Assembly: GCA_029242085.1 (NCBI GenBank)
Contig: JAQWUP010000065.1
Location: 62,001-126,000, forward strand
Direction: 5' to 3'
Length of the DNA: 64,000 nucleotides
From: Porticoccaceae bacterium
Lineage (GTDB): Bacteria; Pseudomonadota; Gammaproteobacteria; Pseudomonadales; Porticoccaceae
The notes under the pieces are model-generated. The model had not been told where the DNA came from and made no database searches. It was given only the letters and a program-made list of their open reading frames with translations. Each line of letters opens with the position of its first letter. Position 1 is the stretch's first letter. Below are positions 19,257 through 28,784 of this stretch, in pieces. A program made the position numbers and the translations under genes.

Positions 19257-20072
19257 ATGCGGCCTATGAATAATCTTGTCGATAACAATCAAGCAATGAC
19301 CAACAAGGTGTGGCGGTACATATTCCGCGAGGCGCAGACAACCGCCCAAGAGGAACCCGTATTAGCCAGCTACCTGCAAGCCACTATATTGGATCATGAC
19401 AATATGGGCAGTGCGCTGAGCTTTCATCTGTCCACCAAACTGGCCAGTAGTGCCACACCAATGCAGATGCTGGGCGATATTATGGACAGCGTTTACGCTG
19501 ATCCAGAGATTATTAGCTGTGCGGCAAAAGATATTCAGGCCACGGTAGACCGCGACTCTGCCTGCGACCTGTACAGCACACCTTTCCTCTATTTCAAGGG
19601 GTTTCTGGCTCTGCAAGCCTATCGCGTTGCACATCATCTATGGCTGCAAGATGAGCGCTCTGTGGCGCTTTTAATCCAGTACCGTATCTCGCTAACACTG
19701 GCGGTCGATATTCACCCAGCCGCCGTTATTGGCTGCGGGCTGATGATTGACCATGCTACAGGTCTGGTGATTGGCGAAACCGCAGTAGTCGAAGACAGCG
19801 TTTCTATAATGCAGTCAGTAACCTTGGGCGGAACAGGTAAAGTCAGCGGTGATCGCCACCCAAAAATTCGCAAAGGCGTCCTGCTTGGGCCCGGCGCAAA
19901 AATACTCGGCAATATCGAAATTGGAGAGGGAGCCATGGTTGCCGCTTCCAGCGTGGTACTCAAAGCAGTTGAACCTCATGCCATAGTCGCAGGCGTGCCA
20001 GCCAAGGTGGTCGGCCATGTGGATATTGATGAACCATCAAAAGTGATGGATCATTATTTTAAGTGTCCGTAA
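19257..20072 (+). CDS. cysE: Serine O-acetyltransferase CysE (copy 1)
   Basis: Makes O-acetylserine from serine and acetyl-CoA, the first step of cysteine synthesis. The 271-residue length fits the long CysE form: an N-terminal helical domain (VWRYIFREAQTTAQEEPVLASYL) and a C-terminal left-handed beta helix with DIHPAAVIGCGLMIDHATGLVIGETAVV and PGAKILGNIEIGEGAMV. It ends in KCP, not in the terminal Ile that docks E. coli CysE into cysteine synthase, so a CysE-CysK complex is doubtful. ATG 19257 or 19266 could start it. A paralogue lies at 28.9 kb. Confidence 0.9.
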   Translation: MRPMNNLVDNNQAMTNKVWRYIFREAQTTAQEEPVLASYLQATILDHDNMGSALSFHLSTKLASSATPMQMLGDIMDSVYADPEIISCAAKDIQATVDRDSACDLYSTPFLYFKGFLALQAYRVAHHLWLQDERSVALLIQYRISLTLAVDIHPAAVIGCGLMIDHATGLVIGETAVVEDSVSIMQSVTLGGTGKVSGDRHPKIRKGVLLGPGAKILGNIEIGEGAMVAASSVVLKAVEPHAIVAGVPAKVVGHVDIDEPSKVMDHYFKCP

Positions 20073-20095
20073 TTATGGCCAGAGGTCGGACTTGA

Positions 20096-21061
20096 TTAAC
20101 AGCGCTGCCAGCTAAATGGCATCACCTGATCAATAGAGTCAGCCCCCAGCAAGTGCATTAATAGCCTATCCACCCCAAGCGCAACGCCGGCACAGGCTGG
20201 CAAGCCCGAGTCCAGTGCCGCCATCAACTTTTCATCTATGGCTATAGCAGGCTTATTGTGAGCGCTGCGTTGCTCTGCATCTTTTTCGAAGCGCTGACGC
20301 TGCTGGACCGCATCGGTAAGCTCCATATAGCCATTGGCTAGCTCCATACTGTTAAAAAACACCTCAAAACGCCGACTGACCAATTGGCCCTGGGCATTCA
20401 GGTGGAGCTGTGCCAGAGCTGCCTGGCAGGCGGGGTAATCATAGATAAACACCAATCCATCCGGCAGCTGGGGCTCCACGCTGAGGCTAAATAATAGATC
20501 TAAACAGTTAGCGCGATTTTCCTGAGCCCAACTATCTGAGCTCGCATTCACCGCCAGCTGTTGTAAAGAAGCCAGTTCAGCACTGTGAGGGTCGACACCG
20601 AGAACCGATTTAAAGCATTCGCCATAACCCAGCTTAGTCACCGCAAGCTGCGCATCTGTGCCAGAGCTGACAAGCTGACCAATAAGCTCGGCAACCTCAT
20701 CCATAAGCTGATGTTCGTCCCAGCCACAGCGATACCATTCGAGCATCGTGAATTCTGGGTTGTGACGGCGCCCTGACTCAGCATCGCGAAATGCCTTACC
20801 CAGGCAAAAGATATCGCCAGAGCCAGCTGCAAGCAGCCGCTTCATAAAGTATTCAGGAGAAGTTTGTAAGTACCCACTACTGCCAGATACCAGATTATTA
20901 ATGCTTTCTATATTGATATCTGTAACGGTTGAGCGCGCCAGAACGGGAACATCAACCTCAAGAACCTGACGCTGCTGAAAAAAACTGCGCAGGCTTTGCA
21001 AAAGCTCGCTGCGATAGTGCAACGAACTCGGATCAATACCAGGCTGCCAATGATCAGCCAC
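20096..21061 (-). CDS. epmA: Elongation factor P beta-lysine ligase EpmA
   Basis: Truncated class II lysyl-tRNA-synthetase-like enzyme (321 residues, no anticodon-binding domain) that attaches beta-lysine to EF-P. Class II motifs are present: FRDAESGRRHNPEFTMLEWYR (motif 2) and GVALGVDRLLMHLLG (motif 3), with YLQTSPEYFMKRLLAAG. It starts with GTG that shares a base with the efp stop (TAGTG), so enzyme and substrate are translationally coupled. EpmB, the lysine aminomutase that supplies beta-lysine, is not in the window. Confidence 0.93.
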   Translation of the reverse strand: MADHWQPGIDPSSLHYRSELLQSLRSFFQQRQVLEVDVPVLARSTVTDINIESINNLVSGSSGYLQTSPEYFMKRLLAAGSGDIFCLGKAFRDAESGRRHNPEFTMLEWYRCGWDEHQLMDEVAELIGQLVSSGTDAQLAVTKLGYGECFKSVLGVDPHSAELASLQQLAVNASSDSWAQENRANCLDLLFSLSVEPQLPDGLVFIYDYPACQAALAQLHLNAQGQLVSRRFEVFFNSMELANGYMELTDAVQQRQRFEKDAEQRSAHNKPAIAIDEKLMAALDSGLPACAGVALGVDRLLMHLLGADSIDQVMPFSWQRC

Positions 21062-21630
21062 TACTCTTTGACGCGGCCCTGATATTCACCGGTGCGTGTA
21101 TCCACTTTAATCACGTCGCCCTGATCCAAAAATAATGGCACCTTAACCACAGCGCCAGTTACCAGCTTGGCGGGCTTGCTGCCACCCTGAGCGGTATCAC
21201 CGCGCAGACCCGGGTCTGTTTCAACAATTTCTAACTCGACATGGTTGGGCGGAACAACAGACAATGGGGCTCCGTTGTAAAGCGTAACGACACAGATATC
21301 CTGCTCACGCAGCCATTTTAACGCCTCACCAACGGCCTGCTCACTGGCCTGATGCTGCTCAAAGGTATCTGGCTCCATAAAGTACCAGAAATCCCCGTCT
21401 TCATAGAGATACTGCATATCCATATCAATCACATCAGCCCCTTCCAGCGACTCACCTGATTTAAAGGTTTTCTCTAAGACGCGACCAGACTTGAGATTGC
21501 GCAATTTAACACGGCTAAATGCCTGCCCTTTGCCCGGTTTAACAAATTCATTCTCGAGGATAGAACAGGGATCTCCATCGAGCATGAGTTTTAATCCAGA
21601 GCGAAATTCATTGGTTGAGTAACTAGCCAT
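21061..21630 (-). CDS. efp: Elongation factor P
   Basis: 189-residue EF-P, which rescues ribosomes stalled at polyproline. The three beta-barrel domains are visible; the modified lysine is in the loop KPGKGQAF (about residue 34), the expected EpmA target. The C-terminal signature [21 protein letters not shown] is intact. Cotranscribed with epmA. The 262 nt upstream, divergent with the PilZ gene, should hold both promoters, but I see no convincing consensus there. Confidence 0.96.
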   Translation of the reverse strand: MASYSTNEFRSGLKLMLDGDPCSILENEFVKPGKGQAFSRVKLRNLKSGRVLEKTFKSGESLEGADVIDMDMQYLYEDGDFWYFMEPDTFEQHQASEQAVGEALKWLREQDICVVTLYNGAPLSVVPPNHVELEIVETDPGLRGDTAQGGSKPAKLVTGAVVKVPLFLDQGDVIKVDTRTGEYQGRVKE

Positions 21631-21892
21631 TGTGGTCTTATCTCGAAAATTATGAAGGGCGATATGATACCTGAAGTGTCGACCATTTTGATCAGTTTTG
21701 AGTATTGGTCGAGTATTTACTGACAGCCACTGGGAGAAGTATTGCTGAAACGCCTAATGGTTAGTAAAAACTTGACTACAATATAGGTTACGAGAGATTA
21801 CAAGAACTGCTGATTACTCGGTCTAAACAGGGGTTCAATCCTGCCACTGACTATCAATAAGCATCTAACAAAGGAATGTTAAACGCGCACTT

Positions 21893-23623
21893 ATGGGTTT
21901 GGTAAAGGCCAAAAATCTTTCTACAATGCTGCGGGAAATCACCCCAGATACGGATCTATGCCAGTTTGCCAATAATCGTAGTTCTGCGCATTCAGAGGCC
22001 AATATAGACAGCAGCCAGTCAGTGCATCTATGGATTAGCCAGCTCTCATCAGCCAGTGCAGCGCAAACTGCCATCGAACTCTACAGATCCCTGCCACAGA
22101 TTATCAATCTGGATATTGATCCACAGAGCAAGCTCTCAACTCTTGAAATTCTCTACCCTGAAATTATCCAATGTACTGAGCAACTGCTGTCTAATCAGCT
22201 CACCCAAGACACCGCCAAGGCCGTCTCTTTGGGGCAGGCATTAATTCGCTATGCCTATGAGGGCTATAAATCTCTGGCCTACCAATTTAGTCTGCGGCTC
22301 AACAGCCTTGAGCGGACAAACAGCCTTGAGCAGACAAACAGCCTTGAGCCAGTTAACAGCCCTGAGCTATTGACAGACACCGAGCAAACAATAGGACGAT
22401 GTCTCTTCCGCAGCTTTCAGCTTCTCGGTCAGATCCAGTTTAATAGCCTCAGTCATTATCTCGCCAGACCGAGCAATTTTTGGCGCGACTTACATACTCT
22501 ATACTCAGTCGCCTGCACCATGGGAATTGAGCAGGACAACCTGAGCAAAAGAGTGGACCCCCGCAGCTCCATTCATACCGTCTATATCAAACTGCTATTG
22601 ATCAACTGCACCAGACCCAATCATTTTTCCAATTACGAATTAAAATTTTTTTTTAATGAACTGGACTTCTGGTCCTCTTTAGCGGAATTGGAAACTGGCT
22701 CCACAGGGGGCCTTTTTGTTATCGACACCGCCAGTAACCTTGGACCTGTTTATGCCGACAATGCCACTGCCAGCTCGGATAATCTGGTTTTAGATACCTT
22801 TAATCTGGTTAAATTTTTAAATAGCAGCTTGACCGAACGGGCCAATCACAATGTTTTCTCCGATCGAATTTCACGGCGTGTCGTCAAGGACTTAGTTCGC
22901 CAATGGGGCGAAAAAATTCTTCGCCAAGAAACCCATATCAAGGATAAAGCCAAGGTGAATATCGCCTGTGGCATTACCTCAACTCTGTGCATGCTGGCAA
23001 AAACCAATTCATTTGAAAATTTTCTTAAACTTTGCGGTCAATCTGCAATAGCACAGCCGGCTGTCAGTTACAGTCAAACCAGCAATGATATTTGGCATAG
23101 CGGGGCAGCCAATATCAGCCCTCAGCGCACCCCTCCCTCTGACCCCATCTCCTATGCGGAAATACAGCGACGACAGGCGAAGCTAAAACTAGTCACTGGC
23201 CTTAGAATTAATACCAGCCTAAATGGTGCCTGCATTGAGTTGGTAGAGGAGCAGCCCGAAATGCTGCCCGGAAAGCCAATCGCGCTGGGCGCCAAAGGAA
23301 CTCAGCGGTGGGCCGCAGGCATTGTGCGCTGGAAGCAAATCACTCCCTCTCTAAGCACATTGTGCGATATCCAGTTTCCCGCCAAATATTGCATACCTGC
23401 AGCTATCCGCGGGTTCAGGCGATCGCAAAATTCTGATCGCCAGTTTATGCAGGCGATTATATTTACGCGGCAAAAAGATCTCAGCGAGCAGACCTCATTA
23501 ATCTGCCCACCACTCCGCTACACCAAGGGTCCAAAATTCAATTACTCACGACCAACAACGAGTACACCGCAGCTTTGCTTGAAGAACTGGAAACCACCGA
23601 GCATCTCTCTCACTTCAAAATAG
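21893..23623 (+). CDS. PilZ-domain-like protein of the fimX locus, 3' end frameshifted
   Basis: A 576-codon ORF, largely of unrecognised helical sequence. A PilZ-like region lies at about residues 420-520: EIQRRQAKLKL then NTSLNGACIEL, which fits the (D/N)xSxxG half of the c-di-GMP motif while the RxxxR half is weak. The gene precedes a FimX-like effector, as an uncharacterised gene precedes fimX in Pseudomonas. After YTKG (about 23530) the frame turns into atypical sequence; the -1 frame continues KIQLLTTNNEYTAALLEELE and ends at TAA 23632-23634, overlapping the next ATG as TAATG. The true product is therefore probably about 580 residues and this copy has lost one G at 23527-23529. Confidence 0.7.
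   Translation: MGLVKAKNLSTMLREITPDTDLCQFANNRSSAHSEANIDSSQSVHLWISQLSSASAAQTAIELYRSLPQIINLDIDPQSKLSTLEILYPEIIQCTEQLLSNQLTQDTAKAVSLGQALIRYAYEGYKSLAYQFSLRLNSLERTNSLEQTNSLEPVNSPELLTDTEQTIGRCLFRSFQLLGQIQFNSLSHYLARPSNFWRDLHTLYSVACTMGIEQDNLSKRVDPRSSIHTVYIKLLLINCTRPNHFSNYELKFFFNELDFWSSLAELETGSTGGLFVIDTASNLGPVYADNATASSDNLVLDTFNLVKFLNSSLTERANHNVFSDRISRRVVKDLVRQWGEKILRQETHIKDKAKVNIACGITSTLCMLAKTNSFENFLKLCGQSAIAQPAVSYSQTSNDIWHSGAANISPQRTPPSDPISYAEIQRRQAKLKLVTGLRINTSLNGACIELVEEQPEMLPGKPIALGAKGTQRWAAGIVRWKQITPSLSTLCDIQFPAKYCIPAAIRGFRRSQNSDRQFMQAIIFTRQKDLSEQTSLICPPLRYTKGPKFNYSRPTTSTPQLCLKNWKPPSISLTSK
22301..22369 (+). repeat. 18-bp in-frame tandem repeat, 3.8 copies
   Basis: Unit AACAGCCTTGAGCRGACA is repeated at 22301, 22319, 22337 and (partial) 22355, encoding NSLE(R/Q)T-type hexapeptides inside the PilZ-like gene. 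The unit is a multiple of three, so copy changes would alter length and keep the frame. Confidence 0.9.
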
Positions 23624-23633
23624 CGATTTTTTA

Positions 23634-25724
23634 ATGATGTTCTCTCAGGATTCCCTGAAACTATTGATCGTCGGAAAATCCCATGACGATGCCAACCGCT
23701 TTAGTAGCATTTTGCGCAGCGCTGACTATCAGGTCGATGCCAAACTCGCCAGCAATGAAGAGGAGCTGCAAAAATACCTTTCGATGCGTAATTGGGATTT
23801 ACTAATAGCGCCTATGAATTACCCTAAGCTACCTGTGCAAAATATTTTTCAACGCATTCGCCGCAGTGAAAGGGATATTCCAGCAATCCTGATCAACCAT
23901 GAATATGATCCAAGCAAGCTTATTGAGGGTCTGCGCCTTGGCGCTCAGGACGTGGTGACAGAGGACCAAGACCAGCATTTTCTGAAGGTGGTAGAACGCT
24001 CATTGGCAGGGGTGTATGAGCGCCGTCAATGCCGTGAATGGGAGCGCAAACTGTCCCTTGCAGAAAAGCGCGCGCAACATCTAATGGATATCTCACGCTT
24101 TCCCATCGCCGTGGTTCAGGAAGGAACCTATGTCTATGCCAATGAAGCCTGCGCCTCGGTATTTGGTTTTGACCAACCAGACGAAATGCTTTGCCTGCCC
24201 ATTATCGACAATATCGCTGCCAGTGATCGCGACAAACTCAAGGCCTATATGGTGCCATTGGAAGTCCAGCATGAAATCATCCCCTTTGAAGCGGTGGTAA
24301 AAACTATCGACGCGGAGGGCACCGAGCTCAAAGCCTTTCTTGAAATCAATCAAATCCAGTACGAGGGTGAACCGGCCCTGCAATTTACCATTAATAAAGA
24401 CAAATTATTCGACGCCCATATCGACAAGAGCGAAGAATCCTCCATCACTGAGTGCAGCGCCATTCAACCACAGCTGGTCTATGAACTGATCAGCCGCGCG
24501 ATAAGCAAGTCGGTAGAGACCGGACAAGACAGTATCCTACTGAACTTTCAAATGGACCGTTTTGATCAGCTTAAAGATGAATTGGGCATTGCCAAAGCGG
24601 AAAAAATTGCTCATTCATTAGTGGCCTATGTGGTGGATATTTTCTCCCATAATGTCGACTGTGGACGTCTGAGTGAAAATGCATTTATTGTCACCTTAGC
24701 CGAGACTAACGAAGAGAAAGCACTGGAGATAGCCTCTGATATAGCGCAGAAAATCAGCCAGGAATTATTTGATATCGACACTGAGACCTTCTCATTAACC
24801 GTGGCCATCGGTGGCACATTACTCAATGAAAGCGTTCCCTCGGTTGAACGTGCACTGTCTCGAAGCCAAGAAGTCGTCAACGAGCTGCGCGACGAACAGG
24901 GCGTTGGCAATGGCGCCAAATTCTATATGCCAGATATTCATTCCAATGAGGTATCAAAAAATGAGGCGGTAATGATTACAGCCAAACGCCTGCTGGGTGA
25001 CGAACTTTTTTCAATACGCTACCAGCCCATTGTCGCCCTGACCAGTGGTGGCAGTGGCAAAGAATATTATGAAGTGATTCTCGGCGTGAATAAATCAGTT
25101 GCCAGCACTGAGATTCCCGCTGACTTTATCAATGATTTATTTAAATCTGATATTGCGGCAGAAGTTGATCGCTGGGTGATCAGTAAGGCGCTGGCTTCAT
25201 TATCCAAAAAACTCAGTATCAGCCCACAAACCCAGTTATTTATTAATATCAGTACTCAGTCGTTTTCCGATGGGGGATTTTTGCTCTGGCTAAAAGAGGC
25301 GCTTAAAAAAACCAAACTACCCGCCAATGCTGTGATTTTTCAATTTCGTGAGATTGACGCCGTACGCCACCTCAATCAGGCTGCGGCCATATCCGAGCAG
25401 ATGAAAAAGGTTGATGGTCAGATTAGTATTGCCAACTTTGGCTTGGCCATAAATCCGCTTAAAACATTGGAGCGGGTGGCTGTAGACTTTGTAAAGATTG
25501 ACCGTCTTATGGTCGAGAAGCTCGATCAGAGCGGCGACGGCAAAGCAGAGTTTCAAAAACTAATGGGTGGTATGACCGGTACTGGTGTGGATGTGATTGT
25601 GCCGTTTGTAGAAAAAGCCAGTATTCTACCCATTCTTTGGCAACAGGGAGTGCAGTATATTCAGGGCCATTATGTCAATGAGCCCTCTTTTGATATGGAC
25701 TATGATTTTTCTGAGAGCTCATAG
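23634..25724 (+). CDS. fimX: FimX-like degenerate GGDEF-EAL c-di-GMP effector
   Basis: 696-residue protein in the FimX layout: receiver-like domain (about 5-125), PAS (about 145-260), GGDEF-like (about 280-440) and EAL-like (about 460-690). The GGDEF site is lost (CGRLSENAFIVTL) and the EAL site reads YYEVILGV, lacking the Glu-Ala-Leu and metal ligands, so neither synthesis nor hydrolysis of c-di-GMP is expected. Pseudomonas FimX has lost the same sites and binds c-di-GMP to control type IV pili. The receiver lacks an obvious phospho-acceptor Asp (WDLLIAP). It is flanked by a PilZ-like gene and serB, as around Pseudomonas fimX. Its first ATG overlaps the frameshift-corrected stop of the PilZ gene. 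Confidence 0.8.
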   Translation: MMFSQDSLKLLIVGKSHDDANRFSSILRSADYQVDAKLASNEEELQKYLSMRNWDLLIAPMNYPKLPVQNIFQRIRRSERDIPAILINHEYDPSKLIEGLRLGAQDVVTEDQDQHFLKVVERSLAGVYERRQCREWERKLSLAEKRAQHLMDISRFPIAVVQEGTYVYANEACASVFGFDQPDEMLCLPIIDNIAASDRDKLKAYMVPLEVQHEIIPFEAVVKTIDAEGTELKAFLEINQIQYEGEPALQFTINKDKLFDAHIDKSEESSITECSAIQPQLVYELISRAISKSVETGQDSILLNFQMDRFDQLKDELGIAKAEKIAHSLVAYVVDIFSHNVDCGRLSENAFIVTLAETNEEKALEIASDIAQKISQELFDIDTETFSLTVAIGGTLLNESVPSVERALSRSQEVVNELRDEQGVGNGAKFYMPDIHSNEVSKNEAVMITAKRLLGDELFSIRYQPIVALTSGGSGKEYYEVILGVNKSVASTEIPADFINDLFKSDIAAEVDRWVISKALASLSKKLSISPQTQLFINISTQSFSDGGFLLWLKEALKKTKLPANAVIFQFREIDAVRHLNQAAAISEQMKKVDGQISIANFGLAINPLKTLERVAVDFVKIDRLMVEKLDQSGDGKAEFQKLMGGMTGTGVDVIVPFVEKASILPILWQQGVQYIQGHYVNEPSFDMDYDFSESS

Positions 25725-25781
25725 TTGTGCTTTTGGCTATTCGCTGCTCTGAGAGGCCTCAATTGAATAATTGCGTCCGAC

Positions 25782-27005
25782 TTACTCACTGAGACTAATC
25801 GTGTCCTTATCAGAGTAGCCCAGCAAATAGAGGATGCCATCGAGACCAACATTGGAAATTGACTGTTTAGCTGATGCCTTGACCACCGGCTTGGCCCTGA
25901 AGGCTATACCCAACCCGGCAATCGCCAGCATTGGCAGATCATTGGCCCCGTCGCCCACTGCGATCACCTGCTCCAAACGCAGACCCTCTTTATCAGCGAT
26001 CTCGCGTAGCAATTCTGCCTTGCGCTGGCCATCGATAATCTCGCCTTTAACGCGCCCTGTAACCCTGCCCTTATCAATATCCAACTCATTGGCATAGACG
26101 TAATCGACACCCAAAATACGTTGCAGATAACGGGCAAAAAAGGTGAACCCTCCAGACACAATGGCCGTCTTAAAACCTAGCTGTTTAAGGGTTTTAATCA
26201 GGTGCTCCGCTCCCTCATTGAGACGCAACCTTGCCGCCACAGACTCTAATACGTCTTCTCTCAACCCTTCAAGCAGCGCCATACGCTGGCTAAAGCTCTG
26301 TTTGAAATCTATCTCGCCCTGCATGGCAGCCTCAGTAATGGCGGCAACCTGCTCACCGACTCCCGCCTCTATGGCTAACTCATCAATGACTTCAGCATCA
26401 ATCAAGGTGGAATCCATATCGAACACCACTAACTGACGATTGCGGCGGAAAATGTTATCTTCCTGATAGGCGATATCAATATTGTATTGACCTGCCAATT
26501 CAAGCAGTGAGTGCCGTAAATTAGTGGCATCCTCGGGTTCTCCCCGCGCCGAGAATTCAATACAGGCACGTCCAAGCTGGTCACTTTCATCGAGTTTAAC
26601 GCGACCCGACAGCCGCACAATTTTATCAATATTAAGACCCTGCTCACTGGCAACATTGGTCACAGCAGCCAAATGACGGGCATCAGTTTTACGCGCCAGA
26701 AGAGTAACAATATGGCGCGGCTTGCCCTGCTGCTCGACCCAATTTTGGTAGTCCTGTTCTGTGATGGGTAAAAATCGCCCCACCATGTCAAGCTCATCAA
26801 GGCTGGCAGTCACTGCCTCAGTCACCCTATTGGTCTGCTCATTGCGAGGAACAGCGGCAAGGATACCTAGGTTGAGTTGATCGTGAATCACTGCCTGTCC
26901 AATATCCAGGACAGTCACATCGTAACGGGACAGCACATCAGTCACCGCGCTAGTGACACCGGGCTTGTCCTGTCCCGACACATTGATAAGTAAAATATCT
27001 TTCAC
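25782..27005 (-). CDS. serB: Phosphoserine phosphatase SerB with N-terminal ACT domains
   Basis: Last step of serine synthesis. The C-terminal HAD phosphatase has the nucleophile motif VVFDMDSTLIDAEVIDELA, SGGF and GDGANDLPML. The first 190 residues are two ACT-like regulatory domains (LLINVSGQDKPGVTSAVTDVL...), giving 407 residues as in Pseudomonas. The start is GTG 27005. It converges on fimX and is divergent from the following membrane-protein gene. Serine from this enzyme feeds the two CysE copies. Confidence 0.94.
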   Translation of the reverse strand: MKDILLINVSGQDKPGVTSAVTDVLSRYDVTVLDIGQAVIHDQLNLGILAAVPRNEQTNRVTEAVTASLDELDMVGRFLPITEQDYQNWVEQQGKPRHIVTLLARKTDARHLAAVTNVASEQGLNIDKIVRLSGRVKLDESDQLGRACIEFSARGEPEDATNLRHSLLELAGQYNIDIAYQEDNIFRRNRQLVVFDMDSTLIDAEVIDELAIEAGVGEQVAAITEAAMQGEIDFKQSFSQRMALLEGLREDVLESVAARLRLNEGAEHLIKTLKQLGFKTAIVSGGFTFFARYLQRILGVDYVYANELDIDKGRVTGRVKGEIIDGQRKAELLREIADKEGLRLEQVIAVGDGANDLPMLAIAGLGIAFRAKPVVKASAKQSISNVGLDGILYLLGYSDKDTISLSE

Positions 27006-27037
27006 AGATTGGAGCCGCCGTTATTTTTGAGGTCGCC

Positions 27038-27043
27038 ATTATA
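27038..27043 (-). promoter_or_regulatory. Candidate -10 box of serB
   Basis: Perfect TATAAT on the minus strand in the 62-nt gap upstream of serB, about 32 nt before its GTG. No good -35 is visible, so this is tentative. Confidence 0.35.
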
Positions 27044-27067
27044 GTAAAGTTGTGGGAATAGGATAGA

Positions 27068-28312
27068 ATGCGCGGCAAATTAAATTCAATTAAATTCAGG
27101 GATCTCGGGATGCATCGTCAATATTCGATGGCTAAAAAATTACCTGCAATCGTACTTGGCATTAACCTGCTTCTTGGATTATTCAGCTGGGTGATTCTAG
27201 CGACCCAAACCTCCAGTCTAGCCAATCAAACAATAGCCGATAAAAGCCGGACCACCATCAGCCAGCTTGTCGAAATGATTCGCACCCCCCTGTTCAATGA
27301 TGACACCATCAGTGTTCAGGTAGCACTGCGCAAAGCGACTCAGGATCGGGCCATCTACAGCGCCAGCTTTTATGACATCAATAATCAGCTGGTCGCCCAG
27401 AGTAAGCCATCGGGCAAGAAACCGGAGGATATGGAAACGGTAAGCGCGATTGTTGAACTTCAGAATACCGAGGCGGGAACGGTCTATATCGAGCTCAATA
27501 GCCCGCCAATTTATAGCCAGTACCGCAATGTACTTTTAAGCTGGCTGGCACTATGGTTTGCGTTTACCTCGGCCACTACCTACACAAGTCACAGATTTGC
27601 CGAACAGTTTGCCCGCCGCCTGCGTATTTTAAGTAATCGATTGCCGGGCAGTGCTGAGCAGATTGTGGATGAAATCAGTGCCCTAGAGGCACGTATTCAG
27701 CCGCTATTATCCACCGCTGGCCAAGGCGATGAGAATATTGCCAGCGGTTATTACTATTCCATGGTTACCGCGACCATCAAGAATCGCCAACGGTTAGATA
27801 ACCAACTCAATCGTGAAAACCTTGAGCTGCTGTTTGAGAAAATTGACTACTGCACCTCGCGTGCACTTGAACTCTATGGTGGCCAACGCCTGGAGGGTGC
27901 AGACGGCAGTATCTGTTTTTATATTCGCTCAACCCAGAGTTCCAAACAGCATTTATTAGTCTGCCTGATGGCAGTGTACTCTCTGCAACAGCTACTCGAA
28001 CGCCTGAGCTCAAAACTGGGCGTAGACTTGGAAATTAATTGGATTCTGCGCAGTGACAACCTGCCAACATTGCCGCTATTTCGATATCACGAAGGCATTG
28101 CCAGACTAAAACAGGACTCAGCACAACTTGCGGCACAGCTTCAAGAAGGGATTATTGCAATCCATTCAACTGAATATGATATTGAGCAGTTATCTTCCAT
28201 AGCGCGCTTCCAAACCTATGATACTGACTGCTACGTCCTGCAGGGCTTTCCCGAAGAGCGCCAGAAGCTGCTGGAAACGCAAATCCTGCATCTGGCCGGA
28301 ATCTGTTTATAA
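27068..28312 (+). CDS. YtjB/AhpA-type membrane protein divergent from serB
   Basis: 414-residue protein with a transmembrane segment near the N-terminus (LPAIVLGINLLLGLFSWVIL), a periplasmic domain of about 110 residues, a second membrane segment (NVLLSWLALWFAFTSATTY) and a long cytoplasmic part. This architecture and the position opposite serB match the SMP/YtjB (AhpA) family; function is not firmly known. Two starts are possible: ATG 27068 (AGGA 5 nt upstream) or ATG 27110 (AGGGA 8 nt upstream). I keep the longer one. Confidence 0.7.
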   Translation: MRGKLNSIKFRDLGMHRQYSMAKKLPAIVLGINLLLGLFSWVILATQTSSLANQTIADKSRTTISQLVEMIRTPLFNDDTISVQVALRKATQDRAIYSASFYDINNQLVAQSKPSGKKPEDMETVSAIVELQNTEAGTVYIELNSPPIYSQYRNVLLSWLALWFAFTSATTYTSHRFAEQFARRLRILSNRLPGSAEQIVDEISALEARIQPLLSTAGQGDENIASGYYYSMVTATIKNRQRLDNQLNRENLELLFEKIDYCTSRALELYGGQRLEGADGSICFYIRSTQSSKQHLLVCLMAVYSLQQLLERLSSKLGVDLEINWILRSDNLPTLPLFRYHEGIARLKQDSAQLAAQLQEGIIAIHSTEYDIEQLSSIARFQTYDTDCYVLQGFPEERQKLLETQILHLAGICL

Positions 28313-28320
28313 CCCCAGAT

Positions 28321-28784
28321 CTACTGCGGATCTTGCAAACTGAGATGGGAAGTGTCTATGTCCAGAGATGCCACTTCAGATTGCTCATCTGTGCGGATAA
28401 CATAGCTCCCCGCCGGCTCTGCCACCATGCCTGCTAGCTTTTCCTGATCTACCGCTGGAGCCGCGCTCTGCTGCGAGGATATGTCTTGCTCCGGCAGCAC
28501 ATTGGCGCCTAATGGCGCCATTGAGAGACTTTGCGGCTGGTCAGCACTTGGGACAATTTCAGCCACGGCGCCAGCATGCTCCATCGCATAGAGAATTTTA
28601 TCGGCACTGGTAAGGTCTGTATTGCGTTTAAGATAGGGGTCTGTCCAGAAAAAAGCCGCTCTACTTTGGCTTTATCCAGCTTAAATATTGCACCGACACG
28701 CTTTTTTACCTGGTCGATATTTTGACCCGCCTCGATTTCACCGCGAAACAAAACATCAAACAGCTCAGCTACTGATTCTGACAT
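28321..28784 (-). pseudogene. Small conserved protein gene split by a frameshift
   Basis: Two ORFs (28509-28784 and 28321-28584) are the halves of one gene. The first reads MSESVAELFDVLFRGEIEAG and KKRVGAIFKLDKAKVERLF; the second continues in the -1 frame as TDPYLKRNTDLTSADKILYAMEHAGA, open right up to the junction. The break is at a run of six T on the minus strand (28649-28654). The tail is Pro/Gln/Ser-rich and likely disordered. I do not recognise a function; the first half resembles short N-terminal modules found in gammaproteobacterial membrane proteins. A real mutation and a sequencing indel are both possible. Confidence 0.65.

Noticed and set aside
21871-21905. Short ORF MLNAHLWVW before the PilZ gene, possible leader peptide
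   Set aside because: AAGGA directly abuts its ATG, no attenuator hairpin follows, and there is no run of regulatory codons.
23519-23540. Programmed -1 frameshift in the PilZ gene
   Set aside because: No X XXY YYZ slippery heptamer in the zero frame; a single lost G explains it more simply.
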